This document shows, one piece after another, positions 26,290-34,501 of a stretch of 64,000 nt of DNA. Position 1 is the stretch's first letter; every line of letters begins with the position of its first letter. The notes beneath the pieces were generated by a model. That model had not been told where the DNA came from and ran no database searches. It worked only from the letters and a program-made list of their open reading frames with translations. A program made the translations under genes and the position numbers. Origin of the DNA: an uncultured beta proteobacterium (GTDB lineage Bacteria > Pseudomonadota > Gammaproteobacteria > Burkholderiales > SG8-41); the NCBI GenBank assembly GCA_903933915.1, contig CAIZLW010000200.1, forward strand, positions 19,635 through 83,634, in the 5' to 3' direction.

Positions 26290-27063
26290 TTAAAGCCGGA
26301 AATGTTCACCGAGATAGACCTTTCTGACACGCTCATTATAGACGATCTCGTCCGGCTTGCCGAAGGCCAGCACCGTGCCGTCGTTGATGATATAGGCGCG
26401 GTCGCAGATGCCCAGGGTTTCCCGGACATTGTGATCGGTGATGACCACGCCGATGCCTCTTTCCCGGAGGAAACCGATGATTTTCTGGATTTCGATGACG
26501 GCGATCGGGTCAACGCCGGCAAAAGGCTCGTCGAGCAGGATGAACCGCGGTTCGGTCGCCAGGGCGCGGGCGATTTCCACCCGCCGCCGTTCGCCGCCGG
26601 AAAGGCTGATTGCGGGGTTGTTGCGCAGATGATCGACATGCAGTTCCTGCAGCAGCGTATCGAGGCGGGCTTCAATGGTGGCGGTATCGTTGTGATAAAG
26701 CTCAAGGATGGCGCGCACATTTTCCGCGACGGTCAGCCTGCGGAATATCGAGGCCTCCTGCGGCAGGTAGCTGAGCCCCAGGCGGGCGCGGCTGTGCATC
26801 GGCATGTGCGTCATCCGGATGCCGTCGAGATGCAGTTCGCCGCCGTCCATCGCCACCAGCCCGACCATCATGTAAAAACAGGTCGTTTTGCCGGCGCCGT
26901 TCGGGCCCAGCAGGCCGATGACTTCTCCGCTGCGCACCTCAAGTGAGACATCCTTGACGACCGTGCGCGCGCGGTAGCGTTTGTTCAGGCCTTCCGCCTT
27001 GAGCACGTATGCGCCGTTCGCAGGCGTTTCGTTGGCGGGATCCTGCAGTGCCGGAGTTTCCAT
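26290..27063 (-). CDS. lptB: LPS export ABC transporter ATPase
   Basis: The 257-residue ATPase powers extraction of lipopolysaccharide from the inner membrane with LptF/G. It has Walker [10 protein letters not shown]-loop region [13 protein letters not shown], signature LSGGERRR, Walker [14 protein letters not shown] and H-loop ITDHN, all typical of LptB. The N-terminus carries about 20 extra residues. It follows lptA by six bases. Confidence 0.96.
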   Translation of the reverse strand: METPALQDPANETPANGAYVLKAEGLNKRYRARTVVKDVSLEVRSGEVIGLLGPNGAGKTTCFYMMVGLVAMDGGELHLDGIRMTHMPMHSRARLGLSYLPQEASIFRRLTVAENVRAILELYHNDTATIEARLDTLLQELHVDHLRNNPAISLSGGERRRVEIARALATEPRFILLDEPFAGVDPIAVIEIQKIIGFLRERGIGVVITDHNVRETLGICDRAYIINDGTVLAFGKPDEIVYNERVRKVYLGEHFRL

Positions 27064-27069
27064 CGCTTG

Positions 27070-27711
27070 TCAGCGCGCCTGAGTCGGCAGCGGATCCCGC
27101 GGCGCACCGACTTCCGCGGCAGGTTTCAGCGGAACCGGCGGCTGGGCTTCGGGTTTTTCCTTGGGCTTGGGCTGCAGCACGGCGCGCACACGGCTGTTGC
27201 CCTCGGCGCTGGTTTGTTTGCCGCCGCCGGTGACCTGGAAAAACTCGGTGTTGGCGTCGTATGAAATGTAATTGCCGCTGACTTCGTCGCCGCCTTTTTT
27301 CATCGAAGCGCGATTGAACATCTGCACTTTGTCCGCCCGGCCTTCGTATTCGATGCGTTCGGCCCAACCCTCGATGTATTCGTCGTATCCGTCGCGTTTC
27401 TGCCGGAAGTAGGCGAGGCTGCCCCAGGTGATGCCGGTTTTGAAGCCCTGGTTGTCCTGGCGCACTTCCATGCGGTCGCCGCGGATGATCAGCGTACCCT
27501 GGGTCAGCACGACGCGCCCCTCGAACGTGGAAATCTGTTTGGCGTCGTCAACGGATACGCGATCGGCTTCAAGGTTGATCGGTTTTTCGCGGTCGGCTTT
27601 TTCCGCATGTGCGGCACCCGCGATGGACAGCATCAACACCAGTCCCCGGGCAAACCCGGCGAGCAGGCGAAAAAACGGGTCAGCGGCGTTTTTCTGCGCG
27701 GGCCGGATCAT
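27070..27711 (-). CDS. lptA: LPS transport periplasmic protein LptA
   Basis: The 213-residue protein has a signal peptide ending near GAAHA and an OstA-type beta-jellyroll domain: PINLEADRVSVDD, FEGRVVLTQGTLIIRGDRMEV. It forms the periplasmic bridge for LPS. A Pro-rich C-terminal tail of about 40 residues follows. ATG 27711 starts inside the end of lptC (32-base overlap) and gives a normal signal peptide; an ATG at 27759 is less likely. Confidence 0.93.
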   Translation of the reverse strand: MIRPAQKNAADPFFRLLAGFARGLVLMLSIAGAAHAEKADREKPINLEADRVSVDDAKQISTFEGRVVLTQGTLIIRGDRMEVRQDNQGFKTGITWGSLAYFRQKRDGYDEYIEGWAERIEYEGRADKVQMFNRASMKKGGDEVSGNYISYDANTEFFQVTGGGKQTSAEGNSRVRAVLQPKPKEKPEAQPPVPLKPAAEVGAPRDPLPTQAR

Positions 27712-28264
27712 GATAGGTGCCACGGAAGTGGGAGAGGAACTTGACGGTGCGGGTTTCACTGTTCAATTCTAAGCCAATCGCCGTGGCAACGGTATGGGCA
27801 TCGGTGATGGTGACCGGGCGATCGGTGCGGGCGATATGGTCATCCGGTATGACATGCAGAAAGCTGGTTTCCAGCGTCATCGCGGTGCGATTGTCGTAGG
27901 GCGCCCGGACTGCGCGGACGTCATCCTCGAAATACACGTTTTCGCCGCCGCTGGAGACCCGTGCCGTGCGCGAAGTGATCGTCACCGGGGCATTGGCAGA
28001 AGCATTGCTGATAAAACGCGGCGATACCAGACGAGTGCTGTCATCGTGGGGGAAATGCGTCATGCGTGAGGCATAAAGGATGTGTTTGACTTTGCCGTTG
28101 ACATCAAGGCGGCGCGCCACAATGTTGTCGATGATGAAGTCCGGATCGGCTCGCGCACTCTCGGCGGACTTCTCGACCTGCCGAACCGCCTGGTCAAGCC
28201 AGAAAGTCAGCGCAGCGAGCACTGCCAGCAGCAGCAACGGGAAGATCTGGGAGAGCCGGTTCAT
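27680..28264 (-). CDS. lptC: LPS export protein LptC
   Basis: The 194-residue bitopic protein has one N-terminal membrane helix (about 8-25) and a periplasmic LptC domain with DFIIDNIVARRLDVNGK and SRMTHFPHDDSTRL. It links LptBFG to LptA. Its order kdsC-lptC-lptA-lptB is the conserved one. Confidence 0.93.
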   Translation of the reverse strand: MNRLSQIFPLLLLAVLAALTFWLDQAVRQVEKSAESARADPDFIIDNIVARRLDVNGKVKHILYASRMTHFPHDDSTRLVSPRFISNASANAPVTITSRTARVSSGGENVYFEDDVRAVRAPYDNRTAMTLETSFLHVIPDDHIARTDRPVTITDAHTVATAIGLELNSETRTVKFLSHFRGTYHDPARAEKRR

Positions 28265-28278
28265 TGCGGGTGCTGTCT

Positions 28279-28800
28279 TCAGTCGGCGCCGAGGAAGCGT
28301 GCAGTCTGAGCAGCGAGCTTGCCCTGATTGTGCAGGATCACTTCGCAGAATTCGCGCGCGGCACCGCGGCCACCGCTGGCCCGGGTGACGTAATCGGCGT
28401 GGCGTTTGAGCAGCGCCGGCGCATCGGCAACAGTCACCGCGAATCCGCAGCGTTTGAGCACCGGCAGATCAACCAGGTCATCGCCGAGGAACGCCGATTG
28501 CTCCGGCGCCAGCCCCAGTTCGGCCAGCAACGCTTCGAAGGCTGAATATTTGTCGGCAACGCCCTGCTGGATGTGGCGGATGCCGAGATCTGCGGCGCGT
28601 TCACGGACGCTGCCCGCGCGGCGGCTGGTGATGATGGCCAGTTCAACGCCGGCGTCCTGCAGCAGCTTCATGCCCATGCCGTCGCGCACATCGAAGGTTT
28701 TCATCGCATCGCCGGTTTCGGCGTAGTGCAGTCCGCCGTCGGACAACACGCCGTCGACATCGAAAATGGCGATGCGAACCGTTCGCGCTTTGGGGATCAT
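28279..28800 (-). CDS. kdsC: KDO-8-phosphate phosphatase
   Basis: The 173-residue HAD phosphatase makes KDO from its 8-phosphate for LPS. HAD motif I is FDVDGVLSDG, motif II IITSRR, and the C-terminal motif is FLGDDLVDLPVL. Length is that of tetrameric KdsC. It lies between kdsD and lptC. Confidence 0.95.
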   Translation of the reverse strand: MIPKARTVRIAIFDVDGVLSDGGLHYAETGDAMKTFDVRDGMGMKLLQDAGVELAIITSRRAGSVRERAADLGIRHIQQGVADKYSAFEALLAELGLAPEQSAFLGDDLVDLPVLKRCGFAVTVADAPALLKRHADYVTRASGGRGAAREFCEVILHNQGKLAAQTARFLGAD

Positions 28801-28819
28801 CAGTCGGGGGCGGGGCGCG

Positions 28820-29812
28820 TTAGACGACTTTGTTGCGGAACAGGTCGTGGATGTTCAGTGCGCCGACCAGGCGCCCGCCGTCATCGACGACTAGCAACTG
28901 CGTGACTTTGCTGCGTTCCATGATCTCGACGGCTTCCGCCGCTAGACGCTCGGGTCCGATGGTGCGCGGATTGGCCGACATGATGTCGTGGATCGGGGTC
29001 TTGCGCAGATCGAGCCCCTTGCTGATGGCGCGGCGCAGATCACCATCGGTGAAAATACCCTTGACCGCCTGCATTTGATCGACCACGGCGGTCATGCCCA
29101 TGCGGCCGCGCGACATTTCAAGCAACGCGTCGGTCAGCGTCGCGGTTTCGGCGACGCGAGGGGCGTCAGCACCGGAGCGCATGACATCGCGCACCATGGT
29201 CAGCAGCTTGCGGCCCAGCGTGCCGCCCGGATGTGATCGCGCAAATTCGTCCTGGGTGAATCCGCGTGCGCGCATCAGCGCCACCGCGATGGCGTCGCCT
29301 AGTGCCAGCGCGGCGGTGGTGCTGGCCGTCGGCGCGAGATTGAGCGGGCAGGCTTCCTGCTTTGCGCCGGCGTAGAGATGCACATCCGCTTCGCGTCCCA
29401 GTGTCGATTCCGGATTCCCGGTCAACGCAACCAGTTTGGCGCCCTGGCGTTTGAGTACGGGAATGAGGATCAGCAACTCGCCGGTTTCGCCCGAGTTTGA
29501 AAGGGCGACAAATACGTCATCGCGAGTGACCATGCCGAGATCGCCGTGGCTGGCTTCAGCCGGGTGCACGAAGAATGCCGGTGTTCCGGTGCTGGCAAAA
29601 GTGGCGGCGATTTTGCGGGCGATATGGCCGGATTTGCCGATGCCGCTGACCACGACACGGCCACGGCATTGCAGAAGGATGCGGATCGCCTCCCCGAATC
29701 GCGCGTCGAGGTGGCCGACCAGATCGGTAATCGCCTGAGCCTCGATGGCGAGCACTTCTTTCGCCGCCGCGATCGCGGCGCTGGCAGGGTTGCTTTCACC
29801 GGGGGAAGTCAT
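28820..29812 (-). CDS. kdsD: D-arabinose-5-phosphate isomerase
   Basis: The 330-residue enzyme turns ribulose-5-phosphate into arabinose-5-phosphate, the first KDO precursor. It has an SIS domain (VVVSGIGKSGHIARK, SNSGETGELL, EASHGDLG) and a pair of CBS domains at about 205-330. It is the first gene of the long operon down to the LON-domain gene. A minus-strand TATAAT at 29820-29825 lies only eight bases before the ATG, so a very short or absent leader is possible. Confidence 0.95.
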   Translation of the reverse strand: MTSPGESNPASAAIAAAKEVLAIEAQAITDLVGHLDARFGEAIRILLQCRGRVVVSGIGKSGHIARKIAATFASTGTPAFFVHPAEASHGDLGMVTRDDVFVALSNSGETGELLILIPVLKRQGAKLVALTGNPESTLGREADVHLYAGAKQEACPLNLAPTASTTAALALGDAIAVALMRARGFTQDEFARSHPGGTLGRKLLTMVRDVMRSGADAPRVAETATLTDALLEMSRGRMGMTAVVDQMQAVKGIFTDGDLRRAISKGLDLRKTPIHDIMSANPRTIGPERLAAEAVEIMERSKVTQLLVVDDGGRLVGALNIHDLFRNKVV

Positions 29813-29914
29813 GGCTCAAATTATAACAAACCCCCTGCGCCGCATTTGCCCGTATGTGCTTGCAATTCATTGAAGAAAAGGCAATATTCGGGAGGTCCCT
29901 CTTGTCATCCGGCC

Positions 29915-31882
29915 ATGCACAACACTCTGCAACCCGTGCTCGTACTGCTTGCGGCCGCCGTGCTGGTGGTGGTGGTGTTTCGTTCGTTGCGGCTGCCGCC
30001 GCTGCTCGGCTACCTGATTGTTGGCGTTGTCATTGGCCCCCATGCGCTGGGCTGGATTACCACGACGGACGAGGTGAGCACTCTCGCTGAAATCGGCGTG
30101 GTATTCCTGATGTTCAGCATCGGGCTGGAGTTCAGCCTGTCCCGCCTGATGACCATGCGCCGCATCGTGTTCGGTCTGGGCGCGGCGCAAGTGCTGATCA
30201 CCCTGTTGCTGGTGCTGGGCGTCGCCCTGGCGATTGGCGCTTCCTGGCAAACCGGACTGGTGCTTGGTGGCGCTCTGGCCATGTCGTCTACGGCGATACT
30301 GGCCAAGTTGCTGGCTGAACGTTTTGAGATCAACTCCCCGCATGGCCGGCAAATTATCGGCATCCTGCTGTTTCAGGACCTGGCCGTGGTTCCGCTGCTG
30401 ATCCTGATTCCGGCGCTGGGCGCGCCTACCGAGGATTTTGCGGCGACTGTCGGCTATGCGCTGCTCAAGGCCGCTGTCGTGCTGACACTTCTGCTGTTTT
30501 TCGGGCAACGGCTGATGCGGGCCTGGTTTCATGTGGTCGCCCGGCAGAAATCATCCGAGCTTTTTGTGCTCAACGTGCTGCTGATCACGCTGGGTATCGC
30601 CTACATCACTGAAATGGCCGGGTTGTCGCTTGCCCTGGGCGCATTTGTCGCCGGTGTGCTGATCTCAGAGACGGAATACCGTTACCAGGTTGAAGAAGAC
30701 ATCAAGCCGTTTCGCGACGTCCTGCTGGGATTGTTTTTTGTGACGATTGGCATGCTGCTGGACGTCAGCATCGTTGTCGAAAATGTCTGGGTCAGCGTGT
30801 TGTTGGTGACGCTGGTGATTGCAAAAACCATCCTGATTTTCGGGCTGAGCCGGTTGTTTGGCGCTGCAAGCGGTGTGGCCCTGCGCGCCGGACTTGCGCT
30901 GGGGGCCTGTGGTGAATTCGGTTTTGTCATCCTCGCCCATGCCAGCGGCAGCGGGCTTATTGCGCCGGATATCCTCCAGCCGGTACTCGCGGTGATGGTG
31001 CTGTCGATGCTGATCGCGCCTTTTGTGATCGAACGCAGCGAAGCCATCGTGCGGCGCTGGAGCGCCACGGAATGGATGAGCCGTGCGATGCAGTTGCATA
31101 ACATCGCCGTGCAGTCGATGACCGCCGATGAGCATGTGCTGATCTGCGGTTACGGTCGCAGCGGGCAGAATCTTGCGCGTTTTCTGGACCAGGAAGGGGT
31201 GCCCTTCATCGCGCTCGACAACGATCCGCAGCGGATCGGCGATGCCACCGCCGCCGGCGAGCGCGTGGTGTTCGGCGATGCGGCGCGGCGCGAAGTGCTG
31301 CTGGCGGCAGGACTGGCCCGTGCACGCGTGGTCATTGTGACCTATGCCGATACGGCGTCCGCCCTGCGCATTCTTGCCCATGTGCACGAGGCCAGGCCCG
31401 GTTTGCCGGTGATCGTTCGTACGATCGATGACAGCGACGTCGAGAAGCTGCGCGATGCCGGCGCTGCGGAAGTGGTTGCGGATCTGATGGAGGCCAGCCT
31501 GATGTTGGCTTCGAGCACGCTGATGCTGGTCGGTGTACCGCTGACCCGGGTGTTGCGCCGGATCAGGGAGACGCGCGAAAGCCGTTATGAGTTGTTCCGC
31601 GGGTTCTACCGCGGCATGACCGATGCCGCTGAGGGCGAGGATCAGGCGCTGCAGCCGCGGCTGCATTCGGTGCTGGTGACGGCGGGGGCGCAGTCGATCG
31701 GCAAAAGCATGGAGGATCTCGACCTGGAGAAATCCGGCGTCGAGGTCACGGCGATCCGCCGCCGCAATGTCCGAACCGCCGCGCCCTCGCCTGAAATGCG
31801 CGTGGAAGAGGGGGATGTGCTTGTGCTGCTGGGTACAGAGACCGGTGTCGCCGCTGCCGAAATCAAATTGCTGCAGGGCTGA
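29915..31882 (+). CDS. CPA2-family (Kef-type) cation/proton antiporter with TrkA domains
   Basis: The 655-residue protein has a hydrophobic half of about 12 helices (LLGYLIVGVVIGP, FSIGLEFSL, GAFVAGVLISE), then an NAD-binding RCK-N domain (ICGYGRSGQNLARFLDQEG) and an RCK-C domain to the end. It should move K+ or Na+ against protons under nucleotide or redox control. ATG 29915 is the first good start; a GGGAGG lies rather far (19 bases) upstream. It is divergent from kdsD and ends at a bidirectional terminator. Confidence 0.9.
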   Translation: MHNTLQPVLVLLAAAVLVVVVFRSLRLPPLLGYLIVGVVIGPHALGWITTTDEVSTLAEIGVVFLMFSIGLEFSLSRLMTMRRIVFGLGAAQVLITLLLVLGVALAIGASWQTGLVLGGALAMSSTAILAKLLAERFEINSPHGRQIIGILLFQDLAVVPLLILIPALGAPTEDFAATVGYALLKAAVVLTLLLFFGQRLMRAWFHVVARQKSSELFVLNVLLITLGIAYITEMAGLSLALGAFVAGVLISETEYRYQVEEDIKPFRDVLLGLFFVTIGMLLDVSIVVENVWVSVLLVTLVIAKTILIFGLSRLFGAASGVALRAGLALGACGEFGFVILAHASGSGLIAPDILQPVLAVMVLSMLIAPFVIERSEAIVRRWSATEWMSRAMQLHNIAVQSMTADEHVLICGYGRSGQNLARFLDQEGVPFIALDNDPQRIGDATAAGERVVFGDAARREVLLAAGLARARVVIVTYADTASALRILAHVHEARPGLPVIVRTIDDSDVEKLRDAGAAEVVADLMEASLMLASSTLMLVGVPLTRVLRRIRETRESRYELFRGFYRGMTDAAEGEDQALQPRLHSVLVTAGAQSIGKSMEDLDLEKSGVEVTAIRRRNVRTAAPSPEMRVEEGDVLVLLGTETGVAAAEIKLLQG

Positions 31883-31925
31883 TGGCCGACTGAGCAATCA
31901 CAGCGATTGGTCCTGATAGAAATAA

Positions 31926-31952
31926 AAAAGCCCGCGAGCTGAGCGGGCTTTT
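31926..31952. terminator. bidirectional rho-independent terminator
   Basis: A ten-pair stem, AAAAGCCCGC with GCGGGCTTTT, closes a seven-base loop. A-rich and T-rich flanks let it act on both strands, between the antiporter gene (plus) and the prepilin gene (minus). Confidence 0.85.
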
Positions 31953-31970
31953 AAACGAATCAGTGAATGA

Positions 31971-32702
31971 TTACAGCAGGCTGGCGCCGCCGCAGTTGGT
32001 GCTGCCATTGGTGGCATTCCACGTGGCGGCTGAGCCTGCTGCGCTGGTACAGGAGGGAGCAGTCGCCGAGTCGTCAGTGGGGGCCGCCGCACCGTTGCCC
32101 TGGTAGACGGAGAACTGAAAGCCGCCGGTGTTCGGTGCGCCATCATCAATCTTGCGGTCAACCTCAACGATGATCTCAACCGGGACTTGCGCACCGGTCT
32201 TGATGTTGTGGCGCTGCGGTGAGGCCGTCGAACCGTCAGCACCGGTGTTATTGGTGCCGTAAACGCCGTCATAAATGACCTGCATGTAGACGCCGTAGGG
32301 GTTGGTCGGACTGGTGGTGGCTGAAGCGGTCGCGGCATAGGTATAGGTGCCGTTGATGAAGCCGGCCTTGGACAGATGTTCCCAAACCAGGATGTGTTCT
32401 TCGACCACGCTGCTGGCGACGGGGGTGGCACCGGTTTCGATGCGGCCGTTGCCGTTGCCGTTGGAGTTGGCCGACATGCCGGTAATGTTGGTGGTTGCCT
32501 GGGTGTAATCACCGGGCAGCGCGCGGAAGCGATCGAGGAAGCCGAAATAAGCGGCTTTGATCCCGTCCTGCGTGGAGATCATATTGCGGACGCGGGCGCT
32601 GGTGATCAGTTCCTGGCCCTTGAGTACGCCGCCCAGCAGCAGGCCGATAATGACCAGCACGATGGCGATTTCAATCAGTGTAAAACCTTTAGAACGCATC
32701 AT
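31971..32702 (-). CDS. type IV prepilin, probably the major pilin of the MSHA-like locus
   Basis: The 243-residue protein has the class III signal MMRSKG|FTLIE with Glu at +5, a long hydrophobic helix and ALPGDY, then a Thr/Asn/Ala-rich globular part. A Cys pair near the C-terminus (APSCTS and TNCGG) could form the D-region disulphide. PilD would cleave and methylate it. AAGGGG is six bases before the first ATG. It is a single-gene unit with its own sigma-54 promoter and a terminator, as expected of a highly expressed pilin, though the major role is inferred. Confidence 0.85.
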   Translation of the reverse strand: MMRSKGFTLIEIAIVLVIIGLLLGGVLKGQELITSARVRNMISTQDGIKAAYFGFLDRFRALPGDYTQATTNITGMSANSNGNGNGRIETGATPVASSVVEEHILVWEHLSKAGFINGTYTYAATASATTSPTNPYGVYMQVIYDGVYGTNNTGADGSTASPQRHNIKTGAQVPVEIIVEVDRKIDDGAPNTGGFQFSVYQGNGAAAPTDDSATAPSCTSAAGSAATWNATNGSTNCGGASLL

Positions 32703-32751
32703 TTTTATCCCCTTGCCGCCACATGACGGAAATTAATAGGGGGTAAACACC

Positions 32752-32766
32752 GCAAACTCCGTACCA
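32752..32766 (-). promoter_or_regulatory. sigma-54 promoter of the prepilin gene
   Basis: Read on the minus strand, TGGTACGGAGTTTGC matches TGGCACGNNNNTTGC with one change and exact spacing. Transcription should start near 32740, giving a leader of about 38 bases that includes the ribosome site. Pilin genes are often sigma-54 dependent. Confidence 0.75.
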
Positions 32767-32772
32767 CCATGC

Positions 32773-32927
32773 AAGTCTTAACAAATAGAAACATCACGCA
32801 GGGCAACGCGCGAAACGAGTCAAAAAATAACAATAACTAATTGATAATAAACAATTAATTTTTTAAGACTTTGACTTTTGTAATGTGAATTTTTGTTAAC
32901 TTCTGAAGTATGCAATGGGACTTTTGT
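32773..32927. promoter_or_regulatory. AT-rich upstream control region of the prepilin gene
   Basis: This very AT-rich stretch holds an inverted pair AAGTCTTAA (32773-32781) and TTAAGACTT (32863-32871), a direct repeat GACTTTTGT (32873-32881 and 32919-32927), and between them an IHF-type site TATCAATTAGTTA on the minus strand (32834-32846) that fits WATCAANNNNTTR perfectly. The arrangement suits enhancer sites for a sigma-54 activator with an IHF bend. Confidence 0.5.
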
Positions 32928-32941
32928 CGAATATACGACTG

Positions 32942-33688
32942 TCACTGTCGATTTTTCGACGTACCAGCGCTTTTTTCAGCCTTTTCCAGGGCCTGGAGCC
33001 TTTCGGTCAGGAAATGCAGTTCACTGGGGTCGGTCACTTCGCCGGTGGCGAGCAGACCGCCGAGCAGCACCTTGGCGCTGCCGGTTTCGCCCATGTCTTC
33101 CAGGATGAAAATCCGCATCTGCCGCGCCCACCCGGAGGCGGCGCCGGCGTGGCGGGTGATGTCGGTGGCATAACGCAGTGCCAGCGGCCGGTCCTGCAGC
33201 CGGTGTTTGGCCATGATCGCGCAGTGCGCCAGCCATCGCCAGCGTAGGTCCGCCGCTTCGAGAAACCGGGCCTGTACAAATTCGCACATCGCACGTTGTT
33301 TGGTGGCGTCCGAGACCTGTCCGTAGAGTTGCGAAGCCATCATCAGCGGGTAACCGCTGCGCGGATCGAGTTGCAGCGCCGTTTCCAGCCAGCTCATCAC
33401 CCGGTCGTAATCGAGTGCCTTGAAAGGGATGCTGATTCCGGGCTGGTTATCAAAGGCCTGCAGGTGCAGCACTGATAACTGCGCAGCCACAATGGGCTCG
33501 CCGAAACTCGCCGCGCGCAAAATCCCTGCAGCGGGCGCCGCCGACAGCGCTTCGGCGCGGGCAAGCGGCGGTGCTTGTCGCCCGTGCGCGAAGATTTGCA
33601 GGGCCAGCGCAGCGGCGAGCAGTAGCGGCACCGCCACCGGCACGGTGCGCAATGACCGTTCTTCACTTTCCCGGAACCGCGTGCGCAT
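32942..33688 (-). CDS. membrane-anchored helical-repeat protein of unknown function
   Basis: I do not recognise a family with a known role. The 248-residue protein has a short basic start, one membrane helix at about 17-33 (VPLLLAAALALQIFAHG) and a soluble, probably extracytoplasmic, alpha-helical part with TPR-like spacing (WLETALQLDPRSGYPLMMAS). Its ATG overlaps the stop of the ABC permease gene by one base, so the two are translated together. It may be an accessory subunit of that transporter. Confidence 0.65.
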   Translation of the reverse strand: MRTRFRESEERSLRTVPVAVPLLLAAALALQIFAHGRQAPPLARAEALSAAPAAGILRAASFGEPIVAAQLSVLHLQAFDNQPGISIPFKALDYDRVMSWLETALQLDPRSGYPLMMASQLYGQVSDATKQRAMCEFVQARFLEAADLRWRWLAHCAIMAKHRLQDRPLALRYATDITRHAGAASGWARQMRIFILEDMGETGSAKVLLGGLLATGEVTDPSELHFLTERLQALEKAEKSAGTSKNRQ

Positions 33689-34452
33689 TACAGGCTCCTG
33701 CGGTGGAAATCGAACAGGGCTGCGGCGGTGAGGAGTGCCAGGTAGACGAGGCCTTGCAGCAGGATGCCGAGCAGCACCGCCGGTTCGGGCACAGCATCCA
33801 CCAGCCAGGACGTGGCGGTCCACTGGTCCAGCGCAGGCAACAGATAACCCAGGCCTTCGACCAGTGTCGCAGTGATCTGCTGCGACAACGTGCCTTCACC
33901 GGCGATCGGGTGCGCGCCCATCAGCCTCATCGAGGTCATGCTGCGTGCCAGCAGGTAAAACGCCGCGACAAATCCGGCTGCCGGCAACAGTTGGCTGAAG
34001 GTGACGACACAGAATAGCGACAGCGCCGTCACCAGCGCCAGCTCGATCATCAGAGAGGCCGTCCAAAACAGGGCGGCGGTGGCGGGCGCCAGCACCCACA
34101 GCGGCAGGGCGACAATGATGGCAATCAACAGGGCTGCGGCGATAAATCCGGCCAGCTTGCCGCAGATATAATGAGTGCGCGGCACGTCCAGCGCGAGCAC
34201 AACGTCCAGCCCCTTGTCATTGAATTCCCGGGTTATGCTGGCGAGTACGTAGACGCTGGTGAGAAACACTGCGGCCAGGCGCGCCGCGGCGGCATAAAAG
34301 CCGGTCTGGAAACGGGCGGCTTCAGTAATCGCGAGTTCGCGGATGAACAGGCTGGCGCAGACCAGCAGTGCCAGGGTCAGCAGAGCCGTCCCGGGAACGC
34401 GGGTGCGCAGTGCTTCGAGCGCCGTGTATTTGCCGATGGTGGTGATATGCAA
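33688..34452 (-). CDS. ABC-2 type transporter permease
   Basis: The 254-residue protein has about six hydrophobic helices and the N-terminal pattern HITTIGKYTALEALRTRV seen in NosY/GldF-like ABC-2 permeases. No ATPase is adjacent; the ATPase at 51033-51755, at the other end of the pilus locus, is the likely partner. The start is uncertain. I prefer TTG 34452, since an upstream -10 like box (TATACT, minus strand, 34484-34489) would place the transcript start after the farther in-frame codons, which also run into the divergent kinase gene. Confidence 0.65.
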   Translation of the reverse strand: MHITTIGKYTALEALRTRVPGTALLTLALLVCASLFIRELAITEAARFQTGFYAAAARLAAVFLTSVYVLASITREFNDKGLDVVLALDVPRTHYICGKLAGFIAAALLIAIIVALPLWVLAPATAALFWTASLMIELALVTALSLFCVVTFSQLLPAAGFVAAFYLLARSMTSMRLMGAHPIAGEGTLSQQITATLVEGLGYLLPALDQWTATSWLVDAVPEPAVLLGILLQGLVYLALLTAAALFDFHRRSL

Positions 34453-34501
34453 GGCGGTGGCCGGTTTTGTTTTAACTGAATCGAGAGTATAGCCAATCAC
34501 G

